A DNA stretch of 64,000 nt from Paenibacillus silvisoli (GTDB taxonomy: Bacteria; Bacillota; Bacilli; Paenibacillales; Paenibacillaceae). Within the stretch, counting starts at the first letter, position 1, and each line of letters begins with the position of its first letter. Positions 7,533 through 16,049 of the stretch are shown here, piece by piece. The notes beneath the pieces were generated by a model. That model saw nothing but the letters and a program-made list of their open reading frames with translations, was not told where the DNA came from and did no database searches. The translations under genes and the position numbers were made by a program. Location: NCBI RefSeq assembly GCF_030866765.1, contig NZ_CP133017.1, positions 1,889,001 through 1,953,000 of the forward strand, in the 5' to 3' direction.

Positions 7533-8378
7533 ATGACGGACAATTGGGGATTCTACGAACGCCGGACCGAGTCGGAGCAGCTGCGCGTGCTGATCAATGT
7601 CGGATACAAAGGCAAAGCGCCGCTGGCAGGCTATTCCGATTTGCTCTCGATAACGATTAATTTGTATCCGGTCCGGGCACATAACCGGTCGAACCGGGAT
7701 TTCGTGAAGCAGCTGGAACAGCTGGAGTCCATGTTGGAGCGATGGCTCGGCAAGGAGGATGCGATTTATATCGGTCGGATCAATGCCGCAACGCGGCTGG
7801 AGTTTTATTATTATACGAAAGATGATGCGCCTGATCTTCCTGAAATCCGCGCTTGGCTGGAGCAAAATTGGCGGTTTCGGGCACAAGTATACCGGAAAAA
7901 GGACGAGCAATGGGAATTTTACCATTTCCTGCTGCCGAATGAGCTTGAGGAGATGTTCGTTCACAATGCGCAGATGATCTATGCGCTCATACATAAAGGC
8001 GATAATATCGGCCAGCCGAGAAATGTGTATCACTGGCTGCTGTTTCGGGAGGACGACGACCGGCGCGAAATCGCCCCGGTGCTGGAAGAGCTTGGCTATG
8101 TGATCGAGAAGGAGAAGGAAAGCAGGACTGATCTCGGCTACCCGTATCCGCTCGTTATCAGCCGATTTGAGGACGTCAGGCTCGATACGGTGAATGAGCG
8201 GGTACGCGAGCTGCACGCCCTGCTGGCCGGAAGCGGCGGCCGCTATGACGGCTGGGGCTCCGTAATGAAGCTGTCGGCTGCGGGCCGGGTACGCCGATTT
8301 TTGCGACGCCGGCGCAGCGCCTTCGAAACGGCGCTGCACAAAATGTTTCCATGCCGGAACTCCCAGTCCGGGAACTAG
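7533..8378 (+). CDS. DUF695 domain protein with C-terminal RraB-like domain
   Basis: The 281-aa soluble protein has two parts. Residues 1-130 resemble DUF695 (DNWGFYERRTE, then YIGRINAATRLEFYYYTKD). Residues 160-245 resemble the ribonuclease E inhibitor B fold (HWLLFREDDDRREIAPVLEELGY). The RraB-like fold occurs in many bacteria without RNase E, so no RNase function should be assumed. GAGGTG lies 6 nt before the ATG at 7533, which favours it over GTG at 7524. Its stop codon overlaps the stop of the convergent EamA gene. Confidence 0.65.
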   Translation: MTDNWGFYERRTESEQLRVLINVGYKGKAPLAGYSDLLSITINLYPVRAHNRSNRDFVKQLEQLESMLERWLGKEDAIYIGRINAATRLEFYYYTKDDAPDLPEIRAWLEQNWRFRAQVYRKKDEQWEFYHFLLPNELEEMFVHNAQMIYALIHKGDNIGQPRNVYHWLLFREDDDRREIAPVLEELGYVIEKEKESRTDLGYPYPLVISRFEDVRLDTVNERVRELHALLAGSGGRYDGWGSVMKLSAAGRVRRFLRRRRSAFETALHKMFPCRNSQSGN

Positions 8379-9298
8379 ATTCGAATCAGGATGAGACCCG
8401 CGATCGTGAGCACGAACGCGATCGACTGATAGACATTCAAACGCTCGCGGTACAGCAAGATAGCGCCTGCCGCAACGACTAAGCTGTTGGCGGCGAAGAT
8501 CGGGCCGGCGATATTGGCGCGCCCCGTTTCAAGCGCGATTGCATACAGCTGCAAACCGCCATAGGAGAAAATGCCGGCGACGAGTCCCCACTTGATGCCG
8601 ATGGAAGGGGAGCGAAGGGATCGCCGCATGACGGCGGCGGTGCCTGAAGCCGCTGCAGCCTGCAAGCCGCCTAACGAAGTTAGGCGGTTTCTTTCGCGCT
8701 GCGCAACCGCGGCGAACCATAGCACGGACAAGCCGTAGGCGACGAACATAATCGGCGCGCTCTTAAGTCCCAGATCGCCGGTGACTTTCAAGCCGCCGTT
8801 ACGGATGGCGAACAGCGCGATGCTGACCCCGACATAGAAATACCATCTCGGCTTAATGCGAGTCTCCTCGGTCTTGCCTCGCATCGATACGAGCACGATG
8901 GCAAGCAGCAGCAGAATGACGCCGCCAAGCTCGTTCCTCGACAGCGCTTCGCCGTAGACGAACGTCCCTAGCGCAATGACTAAGAGGATATTCATGTTCG
9001 TCAATGGCGACGTTAAGCTCGCCGGTCCCCAATCCAGCGCTCGCATGAAGAGGTCGTTCCCGAGCGCGGAACCGGCGCCGATCAGGAGCCCTGCAAGCCA
9101 AACGCGCGGGTCGGCCAATGAGCTCAGCAGCGTTTGCTGCACGGCGGCATGAATGCCAAACCCGAAAGTCCCAGAAATATAAAGGCCCAGAAGCAGGAAA
9201 GCGGAGGAACCGCTCTGCATCTGGGACACCTTCATCCACCATCCGGCTAATCCGAACAGCACCGCACTGCCGACGGCAGCCGCAAACCACATGAACAC
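8375..9298 (-). CDS. EamA/DMT-superfamily transporter
   Basis: This 307-aa protein has about ten hydrophobic segments in two five-helix halves, as expected for the drug/metabolite transporter superfamily. The first half ends near residue 140 and the second covers about 150-307. The start is either GTG at 9298 or ATG at 9292; AGGA at about 9304-9307 fits the GTG better. The substrate is unknown. It is convergent with the preceding gene, sharing a CTAG at the two stop codons. Confidence 0.8.
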   Translation of the reverse strand: MFMWFAAAVGSAVLFGLAGWWMKVSQMQSGSSAFLLLGLYISGTFGFGIHAAVQQTLLSSLADPRVWLAGLLIGAGSALGNDLFMRALDWGPASLTSPLTNMNILLVIALGTFVYGEALSRNELGGVILLLLAIVLVSMRGKTEETRIKPRWYFYVGVSIALFAIRNGGLKVTGDLGLKSAPIMFVAYGLSVLWFAAVAQRERNRLTSLGGLQAAAASGTAAVMRRSLRSPSIGIKWGLVAGIFSYGGLQLYAIALETGRANIAGPIFAANSLVVAAGAILLYRERLNVYQSIAFVLTIAGLILIRI

Positions 9299-9410
9299 GC
9301 ACCATCCTGCACGACGAATTTGTTACACAAATGAAATCGTTCTGTTACCGTCCCATTACATTGCGGGGGTAAGATAGAACCAAGACCCCCTTTTGATTAT
9401 ATATGACTTC

Positions 9411-9428
9411 GGACCTGCCGCGTGCAGG
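9411..9428. other. Hairpin after the PHP phosphatase gene
   Basis: GGACCTGC pairs with GCAGGTCC. The T run lies on the plus-strand side, although the nearest transcript ending here is on the minus strand, so its terminator role is uncertain. Confidence 0.4.
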
Positions 9429-9438
9429 TCCACTTTTT

Positions 9439-10248
9439 TTATAACGGGACGCGGACCGGTTTCTTGTTCTTGTAATAAAACCATTCCGTAAACCCGATTT
9501 CCTTCAGACGCTTCGCCACAAGCTCCCAATCGTCGCCGACCCGGCTCGGCTTATGCGCATCGGAACCGAACGAGACGGTAACCCCGAAATGCTGCGCCCG
9601 CTCAAGAATGGCGTCGGACGGGTACCATCCGCCGACATCCTTCGTTTTGCCTGACGTATTGATTTCAATGGATACGCTGCTTTCAGCGATGGTTTTCAAG
9701 CAATCGTCAATGGCATCATCCGCAGCCAGCGCGGAGAAGGCCGGGTAGTACCCTTTCATGGCGTCGATATGGCCGAGAATTTGAAACATGCCGCTGCGCG
9801 CGGACTGGCCGATAAGATCGTAATAATGGCGTTTTTCGTCGATTTGCTGCGCTTCGTTCAGCTTTTTCCAACGATTCCGGTTAAAGATGCTCACGCCGCG
9901 GGACTGGTGGACGGAGCCGATGATGTAATCGAACGGATATCTGGCGTAGACATCGCCGTAGACCTGCGCATGCTGCGGGAAGAAATCCGACTCCACGCCG
10001 AGCAACACGTCGATTTGTCCCTCGTACTTCGCTTTCAGGCGAAGAACCTCGTCTATATAGTTCGCGAAATCGCTTTTTGCCATGGCGATCCCTGGGCTTG
10101 GCTGATCCTCGTCGCTTGCGAAATACGGGGAATGGTCCGATATGCCGATTACGTTCAAACCCGTCTTAATGCCTGCTTGAATATAGGCTTCGATCGTATC
10201 GTCCGCATGGCCGCATCGGAAATGATGCGTATGTAAGTCAAACTTCAC
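9439..10248 (-). CDS. PHP-domain histidinol-phosphatase (HisJ-like)
   Basis: The 269-aa protein has the metal-binding motifs of the PHP family in order: HTHHFRCGHA at the N-terminus, SDHSPY, GVESDF, GSVHQ, GHIDAMKG, EINTSG and FGSDAH near residue 235. This fits the trinuclear metal site of HisJ/HisK-type phosphatases that dephosphorylate L-histidinol phosphate, and the length equals Bacillus HisJ (268 aa). No other his gene is nearby, so another phosphoester substrate remains possible. It starts at GTG 10248 with AGGAGATT upstream. It lies 12 bp after a LysR gene, probably in one transcript. Confidence 0.8.
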   Translation of the reverse strand: MKFDLHTHHFRCGHADDTIEAYIQAGIKTGLNVIGISDHSPYFASDEDQPSPGIAMAKSDFANYIDEVLRLKAKYEGQIDVLLGVESDFFPQHAQVYGDVYARYPFDYIIGSVHQSRGVSIFNRNRWKKLNEAQQIDEKRHYYDLIGQSARSGMFQILGHIDAMKGYYPAFSALAADDAIDDCLKTIAESSVSIEINTSGKTKDVGGWYPSDAILERAQHFGVTVSFGSDAHKPSRVGDDWELVAKRLKEIGFTEWFYYKNKKPVRVPL

Positions 10249-10260
10249 AAGAATCTCCTC

Positions 10261-11163
10261 CTACTCGCTGCTAATGAATTGATCTTCGGGCATTCCCTTC
10301 AAATCGCTCAAAAACTGCTGCATCGCCGAGTTGATATAGCGGCCCGACTTATAGACGAGACCGACCGGATGGCTCATGTCGAGCTCGTTCACTTTAATCC
10401 GTTTCAGCGTGCCCAGACGCACCTCGTTGGAGATGGCCAGCTTGGAGACGACGGCCGCGCCTAGATTGATTTCGACCATCCGCTTTACTTCTTCGCTGCT
10501 CGAAAGCTCCATGACGATATTCGGCTGAAGGTTGAACCGGCGGAAAATCTGATCGAGAAACCGGCGTCCTAATGTATCCGGCGACAGCATAATCATGGGT
10601 ATGTCCTTCAGCGATTCCACGGTAGTATGCTTCAATTTGGCCATAGGATGCTCGGGCGCGACGACAAGATCATACGTGTCATAATACAGAATCGACGTTT
10701 CCACGTTTGGATTACGCTCCGACAGGTAGGTGATGCCGATATCGACCGATCCGTTCTCGACGCTGGCCATGACGCCGGATGACGGCATGGAGTGAATGGT
10801 CGTTTTGATGAGCGGAAATTGGTCCTGAAAATAAGACAGCACCCGCGGCAAAATCTGAATCGCGATGGAAGAGGTCGTACCCAGCACGATATGGCCTTGC
10901 GGCGTCTGACTTAAGTCAGAGAGCTTCTGTTTCAGTTCTTCTACGATGCCTAATATTCGCTCGGCGTGCTCAAGGAACACTTGGCCGCGGTCCGTTAACG
11001 TAACGGGTTGATTCCGATCGACTAGAACCGTTTTAAACTCATCCTCGAGACTTTTGATTTGGGCGGAAACAGCCGGCTGCGTCAGATTGAGCAGCTCCCC
11101 CGCTTTACGAAAGCTCATGGTGCGCGAAATCGTCAACAACGTTTCCAGCTGGTTGATGTTCAC
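10261..11163 (-). CDS. LysR-family transcriptional regulator (CysL/CbbR-like)
   Basis: This 300-aa protein has the LysR helix-turn-helix (SFRKAGELLNLTQPAVSAQI) and an effector domain from about residue 90 (GTTSSIAIQILPRVLSYF). The domain resembles CysL/CbbR-type regulators. The start is GTG 11163 with AAAGGAGGG 6 nt upstream. It precedes the PHP phosphatase by 12 bp and is divergent from the MFS gene at 11328. Targets are unknown. Confidence 0.85.
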   Translation of the reverse strand: MNINQLETLLTISRTMSFRKAGELLNLTQPAVSAQIKSLEDEFKTVLVDRNQPVTLTDRGQVFLEHAERILGIVEELKQKLSDLSQTPQGHIVLGTTSSIAIQILPRVLSYFQDQFPLIKTTIHSMPSSGVMASVENGSVDIGITYLSERNPNVETSILYYDTYDLVVAPEHPMAKLKHTTVESLKDIPMIMLSPDTLGRRFLDQIFRRFNLQPNIVMELSSSEEVKRMVEINLGAAVVSKLAISNEVRLGTLKRIKVNELDMSHPVGLVYKSGRYINSAMQQFLSDLKGMPEDQFISSE

Positions 11164-11327
11164 GGAATCCCTCCTTTAAGCGATTAAAGATTTTTATCAC
11201 ACCTATATGATAGTATAATGGAAAATCGCTCATACGGCAAAAAGAAGCCTTGATAGCAGGATTCAACCGTTATTTCGTCGAATGTTGGTGTAACCTGGCA
11301 GTTATCCGCCATAAAGGAGCGAATGAA

Positions 11328-12599
11328 ATGAATCCGAAGGCAGTGCGCAGTTGGTTGATGTACGATTGGGCCAATTCCGCGTTTGTTACGACCATCATGG
11401 CCGCGGTGATGCCGATCTACTACAAGACGGTCGCAGGCGCCGATCTGGCGGGAAATACGGCGGAAAACTACTGGGGCTATACGCAAACGATCGCGATGAT
11501 TTTCGTGGCGCTGCTATGCCCAATAATGGGAGCAATTGCGGACTACTCCGGCTCTAAGGTTCGGTTCTTATCGGTGTTTATGTTCATTGGCGCGTTTGCG
11601 ACGGTTGCGATGGCGCTGGTCGGCCAGAACGATTGGCTGCTCGCATCGATCCTCGTCGTCATCGGCACGATCGGCTACGCCGCGTCGAATACGTTTTATG
11701 ATGGGTTAATTACGGATGTATCCACCCCGGAGACGCTAAATTCCGTCAGTAACAAAGGCTATGCCATGGGTTATTTAGGCGGCGGGCTGCTGCTCCTGGT
11801 CAATTTGGTCATGATCGAAATGTGGGATAAGGTCGGCTTCCCGGACAAAACATTCGCCACGCAGACCGTGTTCGTAACCGTCGGTATCTGGTGGATTTTG
11901 TTCTCGATTCCGATTATGCGCAACGTCAAAGAAACGGCTAGAGGCACGTCAACCGGCTTCGGCGACATGATGCGGCGCGGCTTTCAGCGTATCGGCAGCA
12001 CGTTGAAGACGCTCAAGCATTATCCGGAGCTGCTGAAATATATGGCTTCCTTCTGGTTTTTCAATGACGGCATCAGCACCGTCATCGTGATGGCGACCAT
12101 CTACGGCAGCGGGATCGGCATCGAAACGATGGACCTGATCGCCGCGCTGCTCATTACGCAATTTGTCGGTTATCCGAGCACGCTGCTGTTCATTAAGTTC
12201 GCCAACCGGATCGGGATGAAAAAATCGCTCTACTGCTCGCTATTCGTTTATGTCGTCATCGTGCTGCTCGGCTACTTTATGACGAGCGCGCTTCACTTCT
12301 ACGCGCTGGCGATTATGGTCGGCTTCGTGCAGGGCGGCAGCCAAGCGACGGCGAGATCGCTCTACGCCACGCTTGTTCCGCCATCGCGGACTGCCGAGTT
12401 TTTCGGCTTTCTGAGCCTGTCGAGCAAGTTCGCCGCCGTAGCGGGGCCGTTCGTGTTCTCCGTCGTCGGTACGATTACCGGCTCCAGCCGGCTCGGCATT
12501 CTGGCGCTGCTCGCGTTCTTTATTATCGGAATCGCGCTGTTGTTCTACGTGAATTTAGAGAAGGGACGCAAGGAAGCGCTGGCAGGCGAGCTTGCGTAG
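11328..12599 (+). CDS. UMF1-family MFS transporter (Atg22-like)
   Basis: The 423-aa membrane protein has about 12 hydrophobic segments. It begins with the UMF1 signature (MYDWANSAFVTTIMAAVMPIYY) near residue 10, typical of bacterial relatives of vacuolar effluxer Atg22, and has GGSQATARSLYA in the C-terminal half. The start at 11328 has AAAGGAG 9 nt upstream; upstream in-frame starts lack a site. The substrate is unknown. Confidence 0.85.
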   Translation: MNPKAVRSWLMYDWANSAFVTTIMAAVMPIYYKTVAGADLAGNTAENYWGYTQTIAMIFVALLCPIMGAIADYSGSKVRFLSVFMFIGAFATVAMALVGQNDWLLASILVVIGTIGYAASNTFYDGLITDVSTPETLNSVSNKGYAMGYLGGGLLLLVNLVMIEMWDKVGFPDKTFATQTVFVTVGIWWILFSIPIMRNVKETARGTSTGFGDMMRRGFQRIGSTLKTLKHYPELLKYMASFWFFNDGISTVIVMATIYGSGIGIETMDLIAALLITQFVGYPSTLLFIKFANRIGMKKSLYCSLFVYVVIVLLGYFMTSALHFYALAIMVGFVQGGSQATARSLYATLVPPSRTAEFFGFLSLSSKFAAVAGPFVFSVVGTITGSSRLGILALLAFFIIGIALLFYVNLEKGRKEALAGELA

Positions 12600-12620
12600 A
12601 GCGTAAGGTGCAGGGAAGGG

Positions 12621-12656
12621 GCATCGCCTGAATGCAATTCGGCGGTGTCTTTTTTT
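12621..12656 (+). terminator. Intrinsic terminator of the UMF1 gene
   Basis: GCATCGCC pairs with GGCGGTGT, followed by T7. Confidence 0.7.
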
Positions 12657-12669
12657 GTTAGAACAACCA

Positions 12670-12698
12670 TTGATCTCATCGGGAAAAGACGGTATAAT
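12670..12698 (+). promoter_or_regulatory. Sigma-A promoter of the YdjM-like gene
   Basis: TTGATC (12670-12675) and TATAAT (12693-12698) are 17 bp apart. Transcription would start near 12705, just upstream of the LexA-like palindrome. Confidence 0.7.
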
Positions 12699-12709
12699 AA
12701 TCCAACAAA

Positions 12710-12725
12710 CCGAACTGGTGTTCGG
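12710..12725. promoter_or_regulatory. LexA/DinR-like operator
   Basis: CCGAACTGGTGTTCGG is a perfect 6-bp-arm palindrome. It agrees with the Bacillus SOS box (CGAAC-N4-GTTCG) at all fixed positions, with one departure in the degenerate middle. It lies at about +5 to +20 of the promoter, where LexA would block transcription. Confidence 0.6.
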
Positions 12726-12771
12726 ATAGGATAACAACAACTGCTCAGTCAGTCTCCCGGGGGTGAAAGAA

Positions 12772-13419
12772 TTGAAAGGTACGACGCATTTGGCGATAGG
12801 CGTTGGGATTGGGGTCGTGGCTGCGGCAACGCATCCCATTACGGTCACGAACGCTGCGGCATTTGTTTTGGTGGCTGCGTTCTCCGCTTTGAGCGCCGAT
12901 CTGGACGGCACGAGCCTGCTCAGCGGCAAGCTAACCAAGGCGGCCAGGCTCATTCGCGTCTTGATGCTGTGGGGCGGCGTGGCTGCTGCCGGCGCTGCGG
13001 CTTACTTGTATGCGGCAAAAGCAATCTTTTATCCGTATTGGACGATTGCCGCGGCTGTATTCGTTCTGCTTGGTCTCATATCGGGGAACGGAGCGATCCG
13101 CAACGCGCTCGTAAGCTTAATCGGCGCCGCGCTGATCTATGCGGGCTATGCGATCGGACATGGCTGGCTTATGGGGCTCGGCTTGTTCGTAGCCTGGGTG
13201 CCATGGCTCAATCACCGCGGATTAACGCATACCGTCTGGGCGGTGATCGCATGGGGAGCCATCGGATGGGGGCTGGAGCGGAAGCTCGGCATAGAAGGCA
13301 TTATGACTACGGCGACATGCGGCTACTTGTCCCATCTCGTTGCGGATACGTTAACGCCGAGCGGCATCAAATGGCTGTATCCGCTGACCAAGAAAACCTT
13401 TAAGCTGCCCTTCAGATAA
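12772..13419 (+). CDS. YdjM-family (DUF457) membrane-bound metal-dependent hydrolase
   Basis: The 215-aa protein begins KGTTHLAIG. It has the family histidines and aspartates (SADLDGTSLL near residue 45, WLNHRGLTHT near 145, SHLVADTLTPSGI near 190) between hydrophobic segments. DUF457 members are described as LexA-binding inner-membrane putative hydrolases because E. coli ydjM is SOS-controlled; here too a LexA-like box sits at the promoter. TTG 12772 is chosen because GGGGGTG at 12758-12764 is 7 nt upstream. The in-frame GTG at 12763 overlaps that site. The biochemical function is unknown. Confidence 0.8.
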   Translation: MKGTTHLAIGVGIGVVAAATHPITVTNAAAFVLVAAFSALSADLDGTSLLSGKLTKAARLIRVLMLWGGVAAAGAAAYLYAAKAIFYPYWTIAAAVFVLLGLISGNGAIRNALVSLIGAALIYAGYAIGHGWLMGLGLFVAWVPWLNHRGLTHTVWAVIAWGAIGWGLERKLGIEGIMTTATCGYLSHLVADTLTPSGIKWLYPLTKKTFKLPFR

Positions 13420-13432
13420 GAATTTATAATAA

Positions 13433-13471
13433 AAGGCCCTCCCAAAGCCGCGAGCGACCTGGGAGAGCCTT
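13433..13471 (-). terminator. Intrinsic terminator of corA
   Basis: AAGGCCCTCCCA pairs with TGGGAGAGCCTT. On the minus strand it is followed by TTTTATTATAA. Confidence 0.7.
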
Positions 13472-13475
13472 GAAC

Positions 13476-14411
13476 TTAAAGCCATTCTTTCTTGCGGAAA
13501 ATAAAAAACATACCGAAACCGAGCAGCAGCATAAACGTGAGCAGAATATAAGAGCCGCCGTGCAAATGCAGGCCGGGGATAAAGTCGAAGTTCATTCCGT
13601 AGATGCCGGTAATGAAGGTAAGCGGCATGAAGATCGTCGTCAGCGCCGTAAACACGCGCATGATTTCGTTCGCGCGGTTCGCAAGAGACGACTGGTATGC
13701 TTCTCGTAAGTTGCCCATCAAATCGCGGTACGTCTCGAACGTCTCGGCGATTTTGACCGCATTCTCATAGATGTCGCTGAAGTACTTCTGCAGCTGATCG
13801 TCGATCAGCTTCAAGTCCTTCTTGTTCAGCGTCGCGATAAGCTCCTTTTGCGGACCGAGCACCTTCTTCAGCCACAAAATTTCGCTTCGCAACCCGATAA
13901 TTTCGTTCAGATGCGATTTCTTGGTATGAACCAGAATATCTTCTTCCAAGCTCTCGATCCGCGCTTCGATCCGGTCGCCGACGAGGAAGTAGTTATCGAC
14001 GACGATATCGACCAGGTGGTACAGGAAGCGGTCGGGCCGGCTGACCTGCTCTTCGAGCAGAATCGGCTTCAGCGTGCGGAGCTCGTTAATCTTCTGCTTC
14101 GTAACCGTAATAATATAATGGCGGCCCAGAAAGATATTCAGGGCGCGCAGAAAAATTTCCTCATCGTCAAATCGGATGCTGTTAATAACGATAAAATAAT
14201 GGCTTTCATGAATTTCAATCTTCGGCCGCTGTTCTTCTTCGCTGAGGCAGTCCTCAACGGCCAGCTCATGAATCCCGAAGATCGGCTGCAGCACGTCAAG
14301 GTCGTCTACGTCGGCATCGATCCAGTAGAAGCCTTCGCCTGGCGGCACGACGGTTGCATGAATATCGTCCACGACCGTGAACACGCCTTGATTGACATGA
14401 CGAATTTTCAT
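13476..14411 (-). CDS. corA: CorA-family divalent metal ion transporter
   Basis: This 311-aa protein has a long cytosolic N-terminal domain. It ends with two transmembrane helices that flank the hallmark GMN motif (YGMNF, at about residue 275) and a basic C-terminal tail (FRKKEWL). CorA pentamers conduct Mg2+, Co2+ or Ni2+. The start at 14411 has AGGAGGAAC upstream; the longer frame from 14429 runs through that site. The upstream region is long (over 250 nt to the next plausible promoter). Confidence 0.92.
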   Translation of the reverse strand: MKIRHVNQGVFTVVDDIHATVVPPGEGFYWIDADVDDLDVLQPIFGIHELAVEDCLSEEEQRPKIEIHESHYFIVINSIRFDDEEIFLRALNIFLGRHYIITVTKQKINELRTLKPILLEEQVSRPDRFLYHLVDIVVDNYFLVGDRIEARIESLEEDILVHTKKSHLNEIIGLRSEILWLKKVLGPQKELIATLNKKDLKLIDDQLQKYFSDIYENAVKIAETFETYRDLMGNLREAYQSSLANRANEIMRVFTALTTIFMPLTFITGIYGMNFDFIPGLHLHGGSYILLTFMLLLGFGMFFIFRKKEWL

Positions 14412-14429
14412 CCGCGTTCCTCCTCTCAT

Positions 14430-14815
14430 GATGTTTCAATCTTTTCCCGGATGCCGGTACTGGAGAGGAGAACAAGAAAACATCAAGCAAGCCAGTATTC
14501 GCTATACGGCGCTGCTTGCTGGAGCGGTAACGCATAGAGCGGCGCGAATGCGAATATGGTTGGATGACGAGAGCCTTCCTGTTCTCTGTCGTTCATACCG
14601 GTTATCAGTGCGGTTGCCCGCAGGCCTCGGGTCGCCTTCCATAGTCGTAAACACCCCTTTAATTGGACAAATGTAGGACATTTTAGCGTAATCCTTGTCT
14701 AGTATACTCCGACAATGTCTTTCCATTCAAGAAGAAAGTAAAGGCCATCGCCACGTATTACAATATGCCGGGAAAAGCCCTTGGTGACGCGGTTTTCGTC
14801 GATTGGGAAAGGGCC
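14430..14815. other. Gene-free region upstream of corA
   Basis: About 390 bp lie between corA and the met leader. No convincing gene is seen. On the minus strand (toward corA) the stretch 14520-14660 can form several GC-rich hairpins, for example GCGGGCAACCGC and ACGACAGAG with CTCTCGT. It might be a structured leader, but I do not recognise an M-box or other known riboswitch. Confidence 0.4.
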
Positions 14816-14819
14816 TCGG

Positions 14820-14849
14820 CTTGACGGAAATACCGGTTATGATTTAAAG
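14820..14849 (+). promoter_or_regulatory. Promoter of the met operon
   Basis: TTGACG (14820-14825) and TAAAGT (14844-14849) are 18 bp apart, about 38 bp before the S-box starts. Confidence 0.55.
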
Positions 14850-14886
14850 TAGGAAATAAGGATTTTCAACAATTAAATAAGCAAAC

Positions 14887-14998
14887 TTCTTATCAAGAGC
14901 AGGCGGAGGGACTAGCCCGATGAAGCCCGGCAACCGGCGTGTAAACGTACGGTGCTAATTCTTGCGGAAACGATTCGTTTCTGAGAGATGAGAGGCGC
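14887..14998 (+). promoter_or_regulatory. SAM-I riboswitch (S-box)
   Basis: The aptamer begins with CTTATCAAGAGCAGGCGGAG and continues with GGGACTAGCCCGATGAAGCC and CGGCAACC. It ends with ACGGTGCTAATTC, then GAGAGATGAGAGG, which pairs with the 5' strand in P1. All hallmark S-box segments are present. With SAM bound, the following terminator should form and switch off metA-metI-metC. Confidence 0.97.
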
Positions 14999-15014
14999 AT
15001 GAACGATACAGTTG

Positions 15015-15049
15015 TGCCCCTCTCGGTTCGAGAGGGGCTGTTTTCTTTT
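15015..15049 (+). terminator. S-box-controlled terminator
   Basis: GCCCCTCTCG pairs with CGAGAGGGGC around GTT, followed by TGTTTTCTTTT. It sits between aptamer and metA, as in an attenuator. Confidence 0.9.
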
Positions 15050-15093
15050 GCGCGCTCCCTCGCGACCCATTCCAGCAGACAGGAGAGATTGAC

Positions 15094-16011
15094 ATGCCGA
15101 TTAAAGTACCCGACCAATTGCCTGCGAAGGACGTTCTGACTGACGAGAACATCTTTCTAATGGACGAGAGCGTAGCCTACCACCAAGATATCCGCCCGCT
15201 GCGGATCGCGATTCTGAACTTGATGCCAACGAAGGAGATTACGGAAACGCAGCTGCTTCGCCTGATCGGAAATACGCCGCTGCAAGTAGAAGTCGTGCTG
15301 CTGCACCCGCGCACCCACGTTTCGAAGAACACCTCCTCCGAGCATTTGGAGGCCTTCTACAAAACGTTCGACGATATCAAGCACGAATATTACGATGGCA
15401 TGGTCATTACCGGAGCGCCGGTGGAAACGATGCCGTTCGAGGAAGTGAACTACTGGGAAGAGTTGAAAGAAATCATGGATTGGTCCACCCGCCGGGTCAC
15501 TTCGACGTTCCATATCTGTTGGGGCGCGCAGGCAGGCCTGTACCACCATTACGGCGTTCCGAAATACGATCTTTCGGAGAAAATGTTCGGCGTGTTCCCG
15601 CATACGGTCGAGAAGCGCAACGTGCCGCTCGTTCGCGGCTTCGACGAGCTGTTCCTCGTGCCGCAATCCCGTCATACGGAAGTGCGCCGCGAAGACATCG
15701 AAGCGGTGAACGATCTCGATATTTTATCGTTTTCGGATGACGCAGGCGTCTATATCGTGGCTTCCAAGAACGGCAGGCAGGTATTCGTAACCGGTCATTC
15801 CGAGTACGATCCTCTTTCGCTTAAAGCGGAATACGACCGCGACGTCGCCAAAGGGATGGACATCGCCCTGCCGAGGAATTATTATCCTAACAACGATCCT
15901 TCGCGGATCCCGCTGTCGAGCTGGAGAGCGCATGCGAATCTGCTTTTCTCGAACTGGCTGAATTATTACGTCTATCAGCAAACGCCTTATGATTTGGGCG
16001 CTGGCATTTAA
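15094..16011 (+). CDS. metA: Homoserine O-acetyltransferase (MetA type)
   Basis: The 305-aa cytosolic enzyme activates homoserine for methionine synthesis. The nucleophile C142 lies in [10 protein letters not shown] and the catalytic histidine in [10 protein letters not shown]. Residue 111 is glutamate ([12 protein letters not shown]). In the MetA family Glu at this position goes with acetyl-CoA use, as shown for Bacillus cereus, and Gly with succinyl-CoA, so an acetyltransferase is predicted despite frequent annotation as succinyltransferase. AGGAGAG lies 9 nt before the ATG. It is the first gene behind the S-box. Confidence 0.95.
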   Translation: MPIKVPDQLPAKDVLTDENIFLMDESVAYHQDIRPLRIAILNLMPTKEITETQLLRLIGNTPLQVEVVLLHPRTHVSKNTSSEHLEAFYKTFDDIKHEYYDGMVITGAPVETMPFEEVNYWEELKEIMDWSTRRVTSTFHICWGAQAGLYHHYGVPKYDLSEKMFGVFPHTVEKRNVPLVRGFDELFLVPQSRHTEVRREDIEAVNDLDILSFSDDAGVYIVASKNGRQVFVTGHSEYDPLSLKAEYDRDVAKGMDIALPRNYYPNNDPSRIPLSSWRAHANLLFSNWLNYYVYQQTPYDLGAGI

Positions 16012-16049
16012 TAAGTAGTCAAACTAATCGCGAGAGGAAGTTCATCCAG

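Noticed and set aside
14502-14726. Short frames between corA and the S-box
   Set aside because: No start signal or recognisable sequence; more likely leader or spacer.
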